Positions 8,765 to 16,463 of a stretch of 64,000 bases of DNA are shown piece after piece. The notes under the pieces are model-generated. The model saw nothing but the letters and a program-made list of their open reading frames with translations, was not told the DNA's origin and ran no database searches. A program made the position numbers and the translations under genes. Each line of letters starts with the position of its first letter. Positions within the stretch are counted from its first letter, which is position 1. This DNA comes from Paraburkholderia tropica. Lineage in GTDB: Bacteria; Pseudomonadota; Gammaproteobacteria; Burkholderiales; Burkholderiaceae. The DNA lies in NCBI RefSeq assembly GCF_914484835.1, contig NZ_CAJZAR010000037.1:295898-359897 (forward strand). Reading direction: 5' to 3'.

Positions 8765-8843
8765 TCGTGAATCCGGGTCGTGAATCTGGGTCGTGAATCT
8801 GGGTCGTGAATCTGGGTCGTGAATCTGGGTCGTGAATCCCGGC
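8765..8843. repeat. 13-bp tandem repeat, 6 copies (CGTGAATCTGGGT)
   Basis: CGTGAATC recurs at 8766, 8779, 8792, 8805, 8818 and 8831, exactly 13 bases apart. The inner copies are identical and only the outer ones diverge. The array starts about 20 bases before the S53 peptidase start codon, so it lies in that gene's leader or promoter and copy number could affect expression. Confidence 0.85.
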
Positions 8844-8948
8844 CGTGCGTCTCTCTCAAATGGAAAAGACCGGCGGCCCGGTGATCGGGTTCCGCACGGC
8901 GACGCAGCACCGCGCGGCGTCATTCATCGCGCATCAGTCTTGCGTTCA

Positions 8949-8981
8949 TCGCGTGTTAATCGCGTGTTAATCGCGTGTTCA
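8949..8981. repeat. 11-bp tandem repeat, 3 copies (TCGCGTGTTAA)
   Basis: Copies start at 8949, 8960 and 8971, and the third ends CA instead of AA. It lies in the same divergent spacer as the 13-bp array. Confidence 0.75.
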
Positions 8982-9186
8982 GCGATGCAAAACGCACAGT
9001 CAAAACCGCCCCGCGCGCAACCGGTCGGCGAGCGCATGCGCCATGCCCACACGCCTCATCGCTACTTTGACGCAAGTGCCTTTCATATCCATTCTGTTAT
9101 ACCCGCAATAAGGGACACAAATATTTCCCATATATTTGGCTCGCGAACATGGCGTCGACACGACTTTGCCCTTCACCGGAGAATTC

Positions 9187-10287
9187 ATGAAATTACGCCT
9201 GTCCCGCGCGCGCCGCGTCTGCGCACCGCTCCTTGCCGCCCTGTTCACCGCCCTCACGAGCGGCATCGGGCACGCCGCCACCGCGCCGATGGGCGTCGCC
9301 TTCGTCTACCTCGGCAACCCCGGCGACGCAGGCTGGACCTATGCGCACGAACAGGGCGTGAAAGCCGTCGAGGCGCAGTTCGGCGACAAGATCAAGGTGA
9401 CGCGCGTCGAGGACGTGCCCGAATCGGCCGACTCCGAACGCGTGTTCCGCGACCTCGCCGCGAAAGGCAACAAGATCATCGTCGGATCGAGCTTTGGCTT
9501 CCAGGACTTCGAACTCAAAGTCGCGAAGGACTATCCCGACACCGTGTTCATGCACGCGACGGGCTACAAGAAAGCGCCGAACTTCGCGACCTACGACGTG
9601 CGCACGTATCAGAGCGCGTATCTCGCGGGCGTGGTGGCGGGCTACACGACGAAGTCCAACACGCTCGGTTTCGTCGGCTCGGTGCCGGTACCGGAAGTCG
9701 TGCGCAATATCGACGCGTTCACGATGGGCGCGCGTTCGGTGAATCCGAAGGTTCGCACCAAGGTTATCTGGATCAATAGCTGGTTCGATCCGGGCAAGGA
9801 AAAGCAGGCCGCCGAAACGCTGATCGGTCAGGGCGCCGACGTGCTGATCCAGAACACCGATTCCACCGCCACGATGCAGACCGCCGAGCAGAAGAAAGTG
9901 CACGCATTCGGCTGGGATTCGGACATGAAGAAGTTCGGCCCGAACGCGCAGCTTGGCGCGTGCGTGAGCTACTGGGGCGTGTATTACTCGCACCTGATCC
10001 AGCAGGTGATGTCGGGCACGTGGACCAACGCGCCGGTCTGGTGGGGCCTCAAGGAAAAGGCCATCGATCTCGCCAATATCAACACGCAGGCCGTTTCGCC
10101 CACCGCGCAAAAGGCGCTGGCCGAGAAGCGCGACGCGATCATCGCGGGCAAGTTCGATCCGTTCGCAGGTCCGATCAAGGATCAGTCGGGCGCGGTTCGC
10201 GTGGCCGCGGGCAAGTCGCTTTCGGACACGGATCTGCTGCGCCTGAACTGGTTCGTCGAAGGCGTCGACGGCACGGTGCCGAAGTAA
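9187..10287 (+). CDS. BMP family (PnrA-like) ABC substrate-binding protein
   Basis: The start at 9187 follows CCGGAGAATTC. Signal peptide: basic n-region (KLRLSRARR), hydrophobic core, cleavage near GIGHAAT. The mature protein starts GVAFVYLGNPGDAGWTYAHEQG, the classic opening of the BMP/PnrA family, and carries DVRTYQSAYLAGVVAG, also a family hallmark. BMP proteins bind nucleosides or related purine compounds and deliver them to an ABC importer. No permease or ATPase gene is adjacent. The next gene encodes a deaminase-fold enzyme, so the pair suggests uptake and deamination of a nucleobase or nucleoside, but this is inference. Length (366 residues) is normal. Confidence 0.9.
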   Translation: MKLRLSRARRVCAPLLAALFTALTSGIGHAATAPMGVAFVYLGNPGDAGWTYAHEQGVKAVEAQFGDKIKVTRVEDVPESADSERVFRDLAAKGNKIIVGSSFGFQDFELKVAKDYPDTVFMHATGYKKAPNFATYDVRTYQSAYLAGVVAGYTTKSNTLGFVGSVPVPEVVRNIDAFTMGARSVNPKVRTKVIWINSWFDPGKEKQAAETLIGQGADVLIQNTDSTATMQTAEQKKVHAFGWDSDMKKFGPNAQLGACVSYWGVYYSHLIQQVMSGTWTNAPVWWGLKEKAIDLANINTQAVSPTAQKALAEKRDAIIAGKFDPFAGPIKDQSGAVRVAAGKSLSDTDLLRLNWFVEGVDGTVPK

Positions 10288-10310
10288 TCGCTCGCTCGAT
10301 CAATACAGAA

Positions 10311-10331
10311 AAGGCCTGTAAAACAGGCCTT
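10311..10331. other. Intercistronic hairpin (9-bp stem)
   Basis: AAGGCCTGT and its exact complement ACAGGCCTT flank a 3-base loop between the BMP gene and the deaminase gene. There is no T-tract after it on the plus strand, so it more likely stabilises or attenuates the upstream message than fully ends it. Confidence 0.6.
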
Positions 10332-10359
10332 AAATAAAGTCAACAGGAGACAGACGCTC

Positions 10360-10884
10360 ATGACCGCAACACCGGAATCGTCCACCGCGCCGCCCCGCAC
10401 CGCGCCGACGCACGAACAGATCGTGCGTCATCTGCGGCGCTCGGCGGCCGTGGGCGAACGGGCCGCGTCGTTCGGACACCATCCGTTCGGCGCGATCCTC
10501 GTCGGCCCCGATCACGAGACCGTGCTGATCGAGCAAGGCAATGTCGATACCGTGAATCACGCGGAATCCGTGCTCGCGCGCATCGCCGCGATGAATTTCA
10601 GCGCCGAGTATCTGTGGGCGTGCACGCTCTACACCTCGGTCGAACCGTGCTGCATGTGCGCGGGCACGGCCTACTGGGCCAATATCGGCCGCGTGGTGTT
10701 CGGCATGACCGAAGCACGTTTGCTCGAAGCGACCGGCAATCACGCCGAGAACCCGACGATGAGCGTCGCGTCGCGCTATGTGTTCGATCACTGCCAGAAG
10801 CCCGTCGATCTGATCGGCCCCGTAGCCGATGTGGAGGACGACGTGATGCGTGTGCAGCGCGCGTTCTGGCAGCCGCGCGCCTGA
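10360..10884 (+). CDS. Nucleoside/base deaminase, CMP/dCMP deaminase fold
   Basis: The 174-residue product has the zinc-deaminase signature. NHAESVLAR supplies the zinc-ligand histidine and the proton-shuttling glutamate, and SVEPCCMCAG supplies the two zinc-ligand cysteines. HHPFGAILVG near residue 40 is the substrate-side motif seen in guanine and cytosine deaminases and in TadA. The start is supported by ACAGGAGACAGACGCTC upstream. It lies 72 bases after the BMP binding-protein gene and probably shares its transcript, so a role in purine or pyrimidine salvage is likely. The exact base is not determined; guanine deaminase or a TadA-like enzyme are alternatives. Confidence 0.85.
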   Translation: MTATPESSTAPPRTAPTHEQIVRHLRRSAAVGERAASFGHHPFGAILVGPDHETVLIEQGNVDTVNHAESVLARIAAMNFSAEYLWACTLYTSVEPCCMCAGTAYWANIGRVVFGMTEARLLEATGNHAENPTMSVASRYVFDHCQKPVDLIGPVADVEDDVMRVQRAFWQPRA

Positions 10885-10895
10885 TTGCGCGAAAA

Positions 10896-10922
10896 CGCAT
10901 GGCGCGCGTCACGCGCCATGCG
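10896..10922. terminator. Bidirectional terminator between deaminase gene and galU
   Basis: An 11-bp perfect stem (CGCATGGCGCG/CGCGCCATGCG) with a 5-base loop lies between two convergent genes. On the minus strand it is followed by TTTT, so it best serves galU; it can also stop the deaminase transcript. Confidence 0.7.
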
Positions 10923-10942
10923 CTTCCTGTACTAGTGTTGCA

Positions 10943-11833
10943 TTACGCTGCCGCAGCGAGCGCTTGCGGCAAATGGTTCTGCAAATAGGCCTCGAATTCG
11001 TCCTTCACCTCGGGGTGACGCAGCGCGAATTCCACCGTGGCCTTCAGATAACCGAGCTTGCTGCCGCAATCGAAACGCGTGCCCATGTAGCGATAGGCGA
11101 GCACCTGTTCCTCGGTCAGCAGCGATTGCAGGCCGTCGGTCAGTTGCAGTTCGCCGCCCGCGCCCGGCTTCAGCGCGCGCAGGTGATCGAAGATCGTCGG
11201 CATCAGCACGTAGCGGCCCACCACGCCGAGATTCGACGGCGCGACTTCCGGCGCGGGCTTTTCGACGATGCCCGACAGCTTGAACACGTCCTCTTCCCAC
11301 TCGCGGCCATCGACCACGCCGTATTGCGCGGTGTGCTCGCGCGGAATGGCTTCCACGCCCACCACCGAGCTGTGATAGTGGTTGAAGGTGTTGACGAGCT
11401 GCTTCATGACCGGCGTCGGGCTATACAGCAGGTCGTCGGCGAGAATCACGGCGAACGGGCTGCCGCCCACGAGCTTTTCGGCGCACAGCACCGCGTGGCC
11501 CAGACCGAGCGCTTCGGCCTGACGCACGTAAAAGCAGTCGACATTGCTGGGTTTGATGCTGCGGACGAGGTCGAGCAGCTTCTGTTTATTGCGGGCTTCG
11601 AGTTCGGCCTCGATCTCGTACGATTTGTCGAAATGATCTTCGATCGCGCGCTTGCTGCGCCCGGTCACGAAAATCATTTCGGTGATTCCCGCAGCGATCG
11701 CCTCTTCCACCGCATATTGAATGAGCGGCTTGTCGACGATCGGCAGCATTTCCTTCGGGCTGGCCTTCGTGGCAGGCAAGAAGCGCGTACCGAGGCCCGC
11801 AACAGGAAATACCGCTTTGGTAACTTTCAGCAT
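10943..11833 (-). CDS. galU: UTP-glucose-1-phosphate uridylyltransferase (UDP-glucose pyrophosphorylase)
   Basis: This makes UDP-glucose from UTP and glucose-1-phosphate. The N-terminal [19 protein letters not shown] is the nucleotide-binding signature, and [19 protein letters not shown] follows as in all GalU proteins. The start at 11833 gives 296 residues, the family's usual length; an in-frame ATG 9 bases upstream sits too close to the GGGA sequence. It is the first gene of the exopolysaccharide locus on this side and corresponds by position to bceT of the Burkholderia cepacian clusters. Its product feeds the priming transferase BceB and the UDP-glucose dehydrogenase BceC. The transcript is probably monocistronic, ending at the 10896-10922 hairpin. 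Confidence 0.95.
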   Translation of the reverse strand: MLKVTKAVFPVAGLGTRFLPATKASPKEMLPIVDKPLIQYAVEEAIAAGITEMIFVTGRSKRAIEDHFDKSYEIEAELEARNKQKLLDLVRSIKPSNVDCFYVRQAEALGLGHAVLCAEKLVGGSPFAVILADDLLYSPTPVMKQLVNTFNHYHSSVVGVEAIPREHTAQYGVVDGREWEEDVFKLSGIVEKPAPEVAPSNLGVVGRYVLMPTIFDHLRALKPGAGGELQLTDGLQSLLTEEQVLAYRYMGTRFDCGSKLGYLKATVEFALRHPEVKDEFEAYLQNHLPQALAAAA

Positions 11834-12198
11834 GATGTCCATTCCCAGTTCGATCGTTTGAGTAACGGTCTCGCAGCAAGGCAAGCCGGCATCCCCGAGT
11901 GTTCTGTTACAGCAACTTTTTTATATTGAAAGGCATCGGCCTCGTCTTTTGCAGAAAAATAAAAAGACAAAAACCGAATAAAATTTGACGCGGCCTCGAT
12001 GTCGCCGATTCATCGGCGATACACGGCAGATTCATCGGCGTTGCGCGGAAATTATTACCATGCGATTTGAATAACCGGCATGATTTTCCGGGCGAACTTA
12101 TCGGCGCGAACCGATGCGTCCAGGCTGCCGCGCGATGCACGGCACACCGAACGAAATGGTACGAAGGGCACGAAATGGCACAAGCATGCCCGCGCAGT
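11834..12198. other. Leader/promoter region of galU
   Basis: This 365-base stretch upstream of galU has an AT-rich core (about 11915-12000, many A and T runs). It most likely holds the galU promoter and leader. No protein gene or convincing RNA gene was seen. Confidence 0.4.
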
Positions 12199-12342
12199 CT
12201 ACTCCGCTTCGTCGGCGGGCGGCAATCGCGCCGATTGCGTGCGCGAGCGCCGGATAGGCTCGTTTCGCAGCGCCTCCCGATACGCCGACACCGCGACGAG
12301 TATCAACAGCACGGCAATGCCGGCCAGCAAATGCAGGTTCAT
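12199..12342 (-). CDS. Small single-pass membrane protein (47 residues), unknown function
   Basis: ATG at 12342 is preceded by CTGGAGATTTCG, a well-placed ribosome binding site. The frame runs 47 codons to a TAG. The protein begins MNLHLLAGIAVLLILVAVSA, one hydrophobic helix of about 18 residues, followed by a charged tail (YREALRNEPIRRSRTQS) that ends in acidic residues. This layout is that of a small inner-membrane protein with the tail in the cytoplasm. It lies between galU and bceS on the same strand as galU and could be co-transcribed with it. No family was recognised. The evidence is start site, membrane segment and an AT-rich upstream region, not homology. Confidence 0.45.
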   Translation of the reverse strand: MNLHLLAGIAVLLILVAVSAYREALRNEPIRRSRTQSARLPPADEAE

Positions 12343-12579
12343 CGAAATCTCCAGCGACCATAGGCGATCCCCTTCACGCTAGCATCTAAATTCGCGCAAA
12401 TAAATCGCTTTAAGGTTACAAGGTTTTATTTCCCGATTTCGACGCATCCGGCGATTTATTCACCGGCCAATTTCCCTCGACGTCCCAATTGCCAGGAATA
12501 CTTTTCGAAAAACTTTTGCATATTTTCGGCGCGCAGGCCGCCTAAGATCGCGAAGTACCCTAGCCTACCTGTGCACACG

Positions 12580-13740
12580 ATGAGCGAACCCGCATTCGAA
12601 ACCGTTCTGCCGCCCGCATCCGCCGTGCCTGCCGCCGCGCGTCCCGCTGCCAGCGTCGTCTCCAGCGATCATCTGATCGACGCGCTGCGCGGCTTCGCCG
12701 CCTTGCTCGTGGCCTATTTCCACTGCCGCCAGGTCACCTGGATCGGCATGGGCGCGTTCCACCAGACTCACGCGAGCCTCGCGAGCCCCGGCACGATCGC
12801 CGCATGGCTCACGCTGCCCGTGGCGTGGGGATCGGCGGGCGTGCCGATTTTCTTCGTCATCAGCGGCTACTGCATTCACCGCAGCGGCGCCGCGCGCCTG
12901 CTCGCGAATCCCGGCTTCCAGCTCGATGCGAAACAATTCTGGCTGCGCCGTTTCGTGCGGATCTATCCGGTGCTGCTCGCGGCGCTCGCGCTGACCTTCG
13001 TCGCCGATTCGTTCAGCCTGACGATGACGCCCGTGAGCCACAAGATCCTCGACATCGGCCCGCAGTCCTTCCTCGTCAATCTGCTCTCGCTGCAAGGCGT
13101 GGCAGGCAAGACCTACGGCTCGAACGGCGCGCTCTGGACGCTCTCGCTCGAAGTGCAGTTCTACCTGCTCTATCCGCTGCTGTTCGCCGCGCGCCGCCGC
13201 TTTGGATTCCATGCCGTGCTCGCCGCCGTCGCCGCCATCAACGTGGTGTCGGCGCTCACGCTCGCGCCGCACGACATCGTATTCTTCACGTCCTACTGGT
13301 TCTCGTGGATGCTCGGCGCGTGGATTGCCGAAGCGCGTCTGCGTGGCTCCGAGGGCTTTCGCTTCGCCTGGCCGGCCGCTGCCGTGTTCGCGGTCGCGGG
13401 CTGCGCCGCGTTCCACTTCGGCCAGTACGGCGCGTTCCAGCTCTGGGCCTGCGCGTTCGCCTGCTATCTCGTCAAGGCGCTCTCGCGCCCGGTCGCGAGC
13501 GGCGGCGTGTTCCTGCCGCTGTTCTCGAAGCTCGGCGAATTCAGCTACTCGCTCTATCTGATTCACCTGCCGCTGTTCGTGCTGCTCGGCTCGCTGCTGT
13601 TCCGCTCGGAATTGCAGACGTCGATCTGGGCGTCGTTCGGCTTCACGCTCGCGGTGCTGCCGGTGGCGTGGGTGTTCTATCGACTCTTCGAGCGCCCGGC
13701 GCTCAACGTGGCGGCACGCTTGCGCAAACGCGCGGCTTGA
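12580..13740 (+). CDS. bceS: Acyltransferase family 3 membrane protein (exopolysaccharide O-acetylation)
   Basis: This is a 386-residue multi-pass membrane protein of the OafA/NodX acyltransferase-3 family. IDALRGFAALLVAYFHCRQ near residue 30 carries the conserved RG and catalytic-type histidine. VPIFFVISGYCIHRS and FWLRRFVRIYPVLLAAL follow, and LWTLSLEVQFYLLYPLLF is the conserved mid-protein motif. Such proteins move acetyl groups from acetyl-CoA to sugars across the inner membrane. It matches bceS by position in the cepacian gene order (galU-acyltransferase-double GT-flippase). A GTG 9 bases upstream in frame is an alternative start. It is transcribed alone, opposite to its neighbours, and ends at the strong hairpin at 13800-13823. 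Confidence 0.88.
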   Translation: MSEPAFETVLPPASAVPAAARPAASVVSSDHLIDALRGFAALLVAYFHCRQVTWIGMGAFHQTHASLASPGTIAAWLTLPVAWGSAGVPIFFVISGYCIHRSGAARLLANPGFQLDAKQFWLRRFVRIYPVLLAALALTFVADSFSLTMTPVSHKILDIGPQSFLVNLLSLQGVAGKTYGSNGALWTLSLEVQFYLLYPLLFAARRRFGFHAVLAAVAAINVVSALTLAPHDIVFFTSYWFSWMLGAWIAEARLRGSEGFRFAWPAAAVFAVAGCAAFHFGQYGAFQLWACAFACYLVKALSRPVASGGVFLPLFSKLGEFSYSLYLIHLPLFVLLGSLLFRSELQTSIWASFGFTLAVLPVAWVFYRLFERPALNVAARLRKRAA

Positions 13741-13799
13741 TCCGGCGATCACGCGGCGCGATGGATCCGCCGCGCGATCTTTTCAGATCGCCACGAAGA

Positions 13800-13823
13800 A
13801 AGGGGCCGCACATGCGGCCCCTT
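13800..13823. terminator. Terminator after bceS
   Basis: An 11-bp stem (AAGGGGCCGCA/TGCGGCCCCTT with a two-base centre) is followed by CGTTTTG on the plus strand. It separates convergent bceS and bceR. Confidence 0.8.
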
Positions 13824-13886
13824 CGTTTTGCTGCGTCGGCCTGCGTGGGCCGACGCTTCCTCCCTGAATGTGCTTGCCGTCTCCTT

Positions 13887-13961
13887 CGAACCTGCTAACT
13901 GCGAACCTGCTTACTGCGAACCTGCTTACTGCGAACCGGCTAACTGCGAACCGGCTTATCG
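13887..13961. repeat. 15-bp tandem repeat, 5 copies, overlapping the bceR stop codon
   Basis: CGAACCTGCTAACTG-type units start at 13887, 13902, 13917, 13932 and 13947. The TAA stop of bceR (13956-13958) lies inside the last unit. In a different minus-strand frame the array would read RFAVS repeats. Changes in copy number would not alter the BceR protein, because translation stops in the first unit met. Confidence 0.85.
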
Positions 13962-16463
13962 CGCGCGCGCCGCCACGCCGTCCAGCACGCGCTCGACCGC
14001 CTCGACGTACTGCTCCTTGCCGAAGCGTTCGCGCGCCACCGCGAGGCCGTTCTGCGCAAGACGCTCGCGCAGATTCGCATCGTCGTGGAGCGCGGCCAGC
14101 GTCGTCGCGAGTTCGCGTGCGTCGCCCGGCGTGCAGAGCAAACCGCTCTTGCCGTGCGCGACGATCTCCGTCACACCGCCATCGCGCGACGCCACCACGG
14201 GCCGCTGCGCGAACATGCCTTCGACCACCACGCGACCGAACGGCTCCGCCGTGATCGAGGTATGCGCGATCACATCCATCGCGCGCATGCAGGCCGCGAT
14301 ATCGTGACGGAAGCCGAGAAAATGCACGCGCGCTTCGAGGCTGTTCGCCTTCACGAAATCGTGCAATTCCTGCGCGTAGGCATCTTCGCCAAACAGCGGC
14401 GCGCCGACGAACACGGCATGCGCGCGCGGTTCGAGCAGCAGCGCTTCGAGCAGCACATGCTGGCCTTTCCAGCGCGCGAGACGGCTGAATGCGCCGACCA
14501 GAAACGCGTCCTGCGGCAAGCCGATCTGCGCGCGCAACTGCGCCTGCGGCACGCGCGCGAGCGCGCGGAACGGCGACTCGTCGACACCGTTGTGCACCAC
14601 GTCGATACGGCGCGCGTCGAAGCGCGTGAGATCGGCGAACACTTGCGCCGACGCGTGCGAATTCGCAATCACGTGCGCGAGGCCGAGCTTCGCGCAACCC
14701 TTGATGACCGCGCGCTGCACGCGCCCGAAATGCTCGTCGCTGACGATGTCGCGCAGATGCCAGACCACCGGCTTGCGCGCGAGCTTGCCTGCCAGCACGC
14801 CGATCACCATCGCGCGCTGCGTATTCGCATAGAGCACGTCGGCTTCGCGCGCACGGCGGCGCGTTTCGCGCACCAGCGAAGCGATGCCCGCGAGCACGCC
14901 CAGACGCGGCGCGGCACCGCCGTCACGGCGCACGTTTTTCAGCGCGCCCGAATCGAGCACGTCGACGCGCGCGCCCGCAGCGTCGAGCGCCTCGCGGAAC
15001 GGCCCATCGTTGAACAGCAGCACTTCGATTCGCGAGCGCAGTCCCTTCACGACTTCGAGCAGCGAGAGTTCCGCGCCGCCGAGCACACCGCTTTGATCGA
15101 TGGCGAGCACACGCGGCGCATCGCTGGCTTGTGCGTCACCCCGCGTATCGTCCGGCGGTGCATTCGGAGCACGCGGCACGCGCGGAAGTCCCACTTCGGC
15201 AATCGCGGGCACGGCTTGCGCGACGCGCGCGAAAAACTGCTCGCGGAAATGCTGCGCCGAAAACTGCTCCGCATTCGCGCGGCACGCCTCGGCGCGAAAG
15301 CGCGCGGGATCGCGCTCGAACGACGCCACCGCCGCGATGATCGCCTCGGCGCGCTGCTCGTCGAAGAACAGGCCAGTCTGATGCGGGCCCGTATCGCGCA
15401 CGGTTTCGAGCGCGCCGCCCTTGCCGTACGCGATCACTGGCGTGCCGCACGCCTGCGCCTCCACCACCGAAATGCCGAAGTCCTCTTCCGCTGCAAACAC
15501 GAACGCCTTCGCGCGGCGCATGCGATCGTGCAGCACGGCGAATGGCTGATAACCCATCACTTCCACATTCGGCCCGGCTTTCGCGCGGACCTTCTGCATG
15601 TCGGGGCCATCGCCGATCACGACGAGCTTCTTGTCCGGCATCCGCGCGAACGCCTCGACGATCAGATCGATCTTCTTGTACGGCACGAGCCGCGACGCGG
15701 TCAGATAAAAATCTTCCTTCTTCGTTTCCAGCTCGAACGCATCGACATCGACGGGCGGATAGACGACGTCCGCTTCACGCTGATACACCTTGTGAATGCG
15801 CCGCGCGATGAATTCCGAATTCGCCACGAACTGATCGACCGAATTCGCCGTGCGCACATCCCAGTTGCGGATGTAGTGAAGAATCAGCCGCGCGAGCATC
15901 GACTTCGGACCGCGCGTGAGACGCGACTCCTGCAAATACTGATGCTGCAAATCCCACGCATAGCGGATCGGCGAATGCACGTAACTGATATGAAACTGGT
16001 CCGGCCCGGTCAGCACGCCCTTCGCGACCGCGTGCGAACTCGAAATCACCACGTCGTAATCGGAGACGTCGAGCTGCTCGATCGCGAGCGGCATGAACGG
16101 CAGATAGGCGCGATATTTCGTTTTCGCTTTCGGCAGACGCTGCACGAACGAGGTCGTCGCGCGCTTGCCCCGCAGAAAGCCGCGATCCTTGTCCTCGACG
16201 AAATCGACCACGGAGAACAGATCGGCGTCGGGGAAACAATCGATGATCTGTTCGAGCACGCGCTCGGCGCCCGCATAGGTGACGAGCCAGTCGTGCACGA
16301 TAGCCACACGCGGACTGCGCCGCGCGGCGCGTCCTTCGTGCAGCGGCCGCAGCTCGGTAACCGTGCGCGAATCGCCGCGCGCGGAAGCAGTGGAGTCGCG
16401 CCGTTGCACAGGCGCGGCGGCGCGTTCGGACGGCGCCGCTTCGTCGATCAGTTCATGACTCAT
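13956..16463 (-). CDS. bceR: Bifunctional glycosyltransferase with two GT4 domains
   Basis: An 835-residue protein that joins two family-4 glycosyltransferases. Domain 1 (about 50-430) opens RVAIVHDWLVTYAGAERVLEQI and has the donor-site motif EEDFGISVVEAQACGTPVIAY. Domain 2 (about 455-825) opens RVLAIDQSGVLGGAELSLLEVV and has EPFGRVVVEGMFAQRPVVAS. Each should add one sugar to the lipid-linked repeat at the cytoplasmic face of the inner membrane. The start ATG overlaps the flippase stop codon by four bases (ATGA), so the two are translationally coupled. Gene order matches bceR of cepacian loci. The sugars transferred cannot be read from sequence. Confidence 0.92.
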   Translation of the reverse strand: MSHELIDEAAPSERAAAPVQRRDSTASARGDSRTVTELRPLHEGRAARRSPRVAIVHDWLVTYAGAERVLEQIIDCFPDADLFSVVDFVEDKDRGFLRGKRATTSFVQRLPKAKTKYRAYLPFMPLAIEQLDVSDYDVVISSSHAVAKGVLTGPDQFHISYVHSPIRYAWDLQHQYLQESRLTRGPKSMLARLILHYIRNWDVRTANSVDQFVANSEFIARRIHKVYQREADVVYPPVDVDAFELETKKEDFYLTASRLVPYKKIDLIVEAFARMPDKKLVVIGDGPDMQKVRAKAGPNVEVMGYQPFAVLHDRMRRAKAFVFAAEEDFGISVVEAQACGTPVIAYGKGGALETVRDTGPHQTGLFFDEQRAEAIIAAVASFERDPARFRAEACRANAEQFSAQHFREQFFARVAQAVPAIAEVGLPRVPRAPNAPPDDTRGDAQASDAPRVLAIDQSGVLGGAELSLLEVVKGLRSRIEVLLFNDGPFREALDAAGARVDVLDSGALKNVRRDGGAAPRLGVLAGIASLVRETRRRAREADVLYANTQRAMVIGVLAGKLARKPVVWHLRDIVSDEHFGRVQRAVIKGCAKLGLAHVIANSHASAQVFADLTRFDARRIDVVHNGVDESPFRALARVPQAQLRAQIGLPQDAFLVGAFSRLARWKGQHVLLEALLLEPRAHAVFVGAPLFGEDAYAQELHDFVKANSLEARVHFLGFRHDIAACMRAMDVIAHTSITAEPFGRVVVEGMFAQRPVVASRDGGVTEIVAHGKSGLLCTPGDARELATTLAALHDDANLRERLAQNGLAVARERFGKEQYVEAVERVLDGVAARAR

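Larger units (their letters stand above)
8745..9186. other. Divergent intergenic region with tandem repeats
   Basis: This 440-base region separates the S53 gene (minus) from the BMP-family gene (plus) and should contain both promoters. It holds two tandem repeats (8765-8843 and 8949-8981). Nearer the plus gene it becomes AT-rich (about 9060-9150, with ATATTTCCCATATATTT). No gene was found. Confidence 0.5.

Noticed and set aside
8765..8843. Possible CRISPR array
   Set aside because: Units are 13 bp, adjacent to each other with no spacers, and no cas genes exist in the window.
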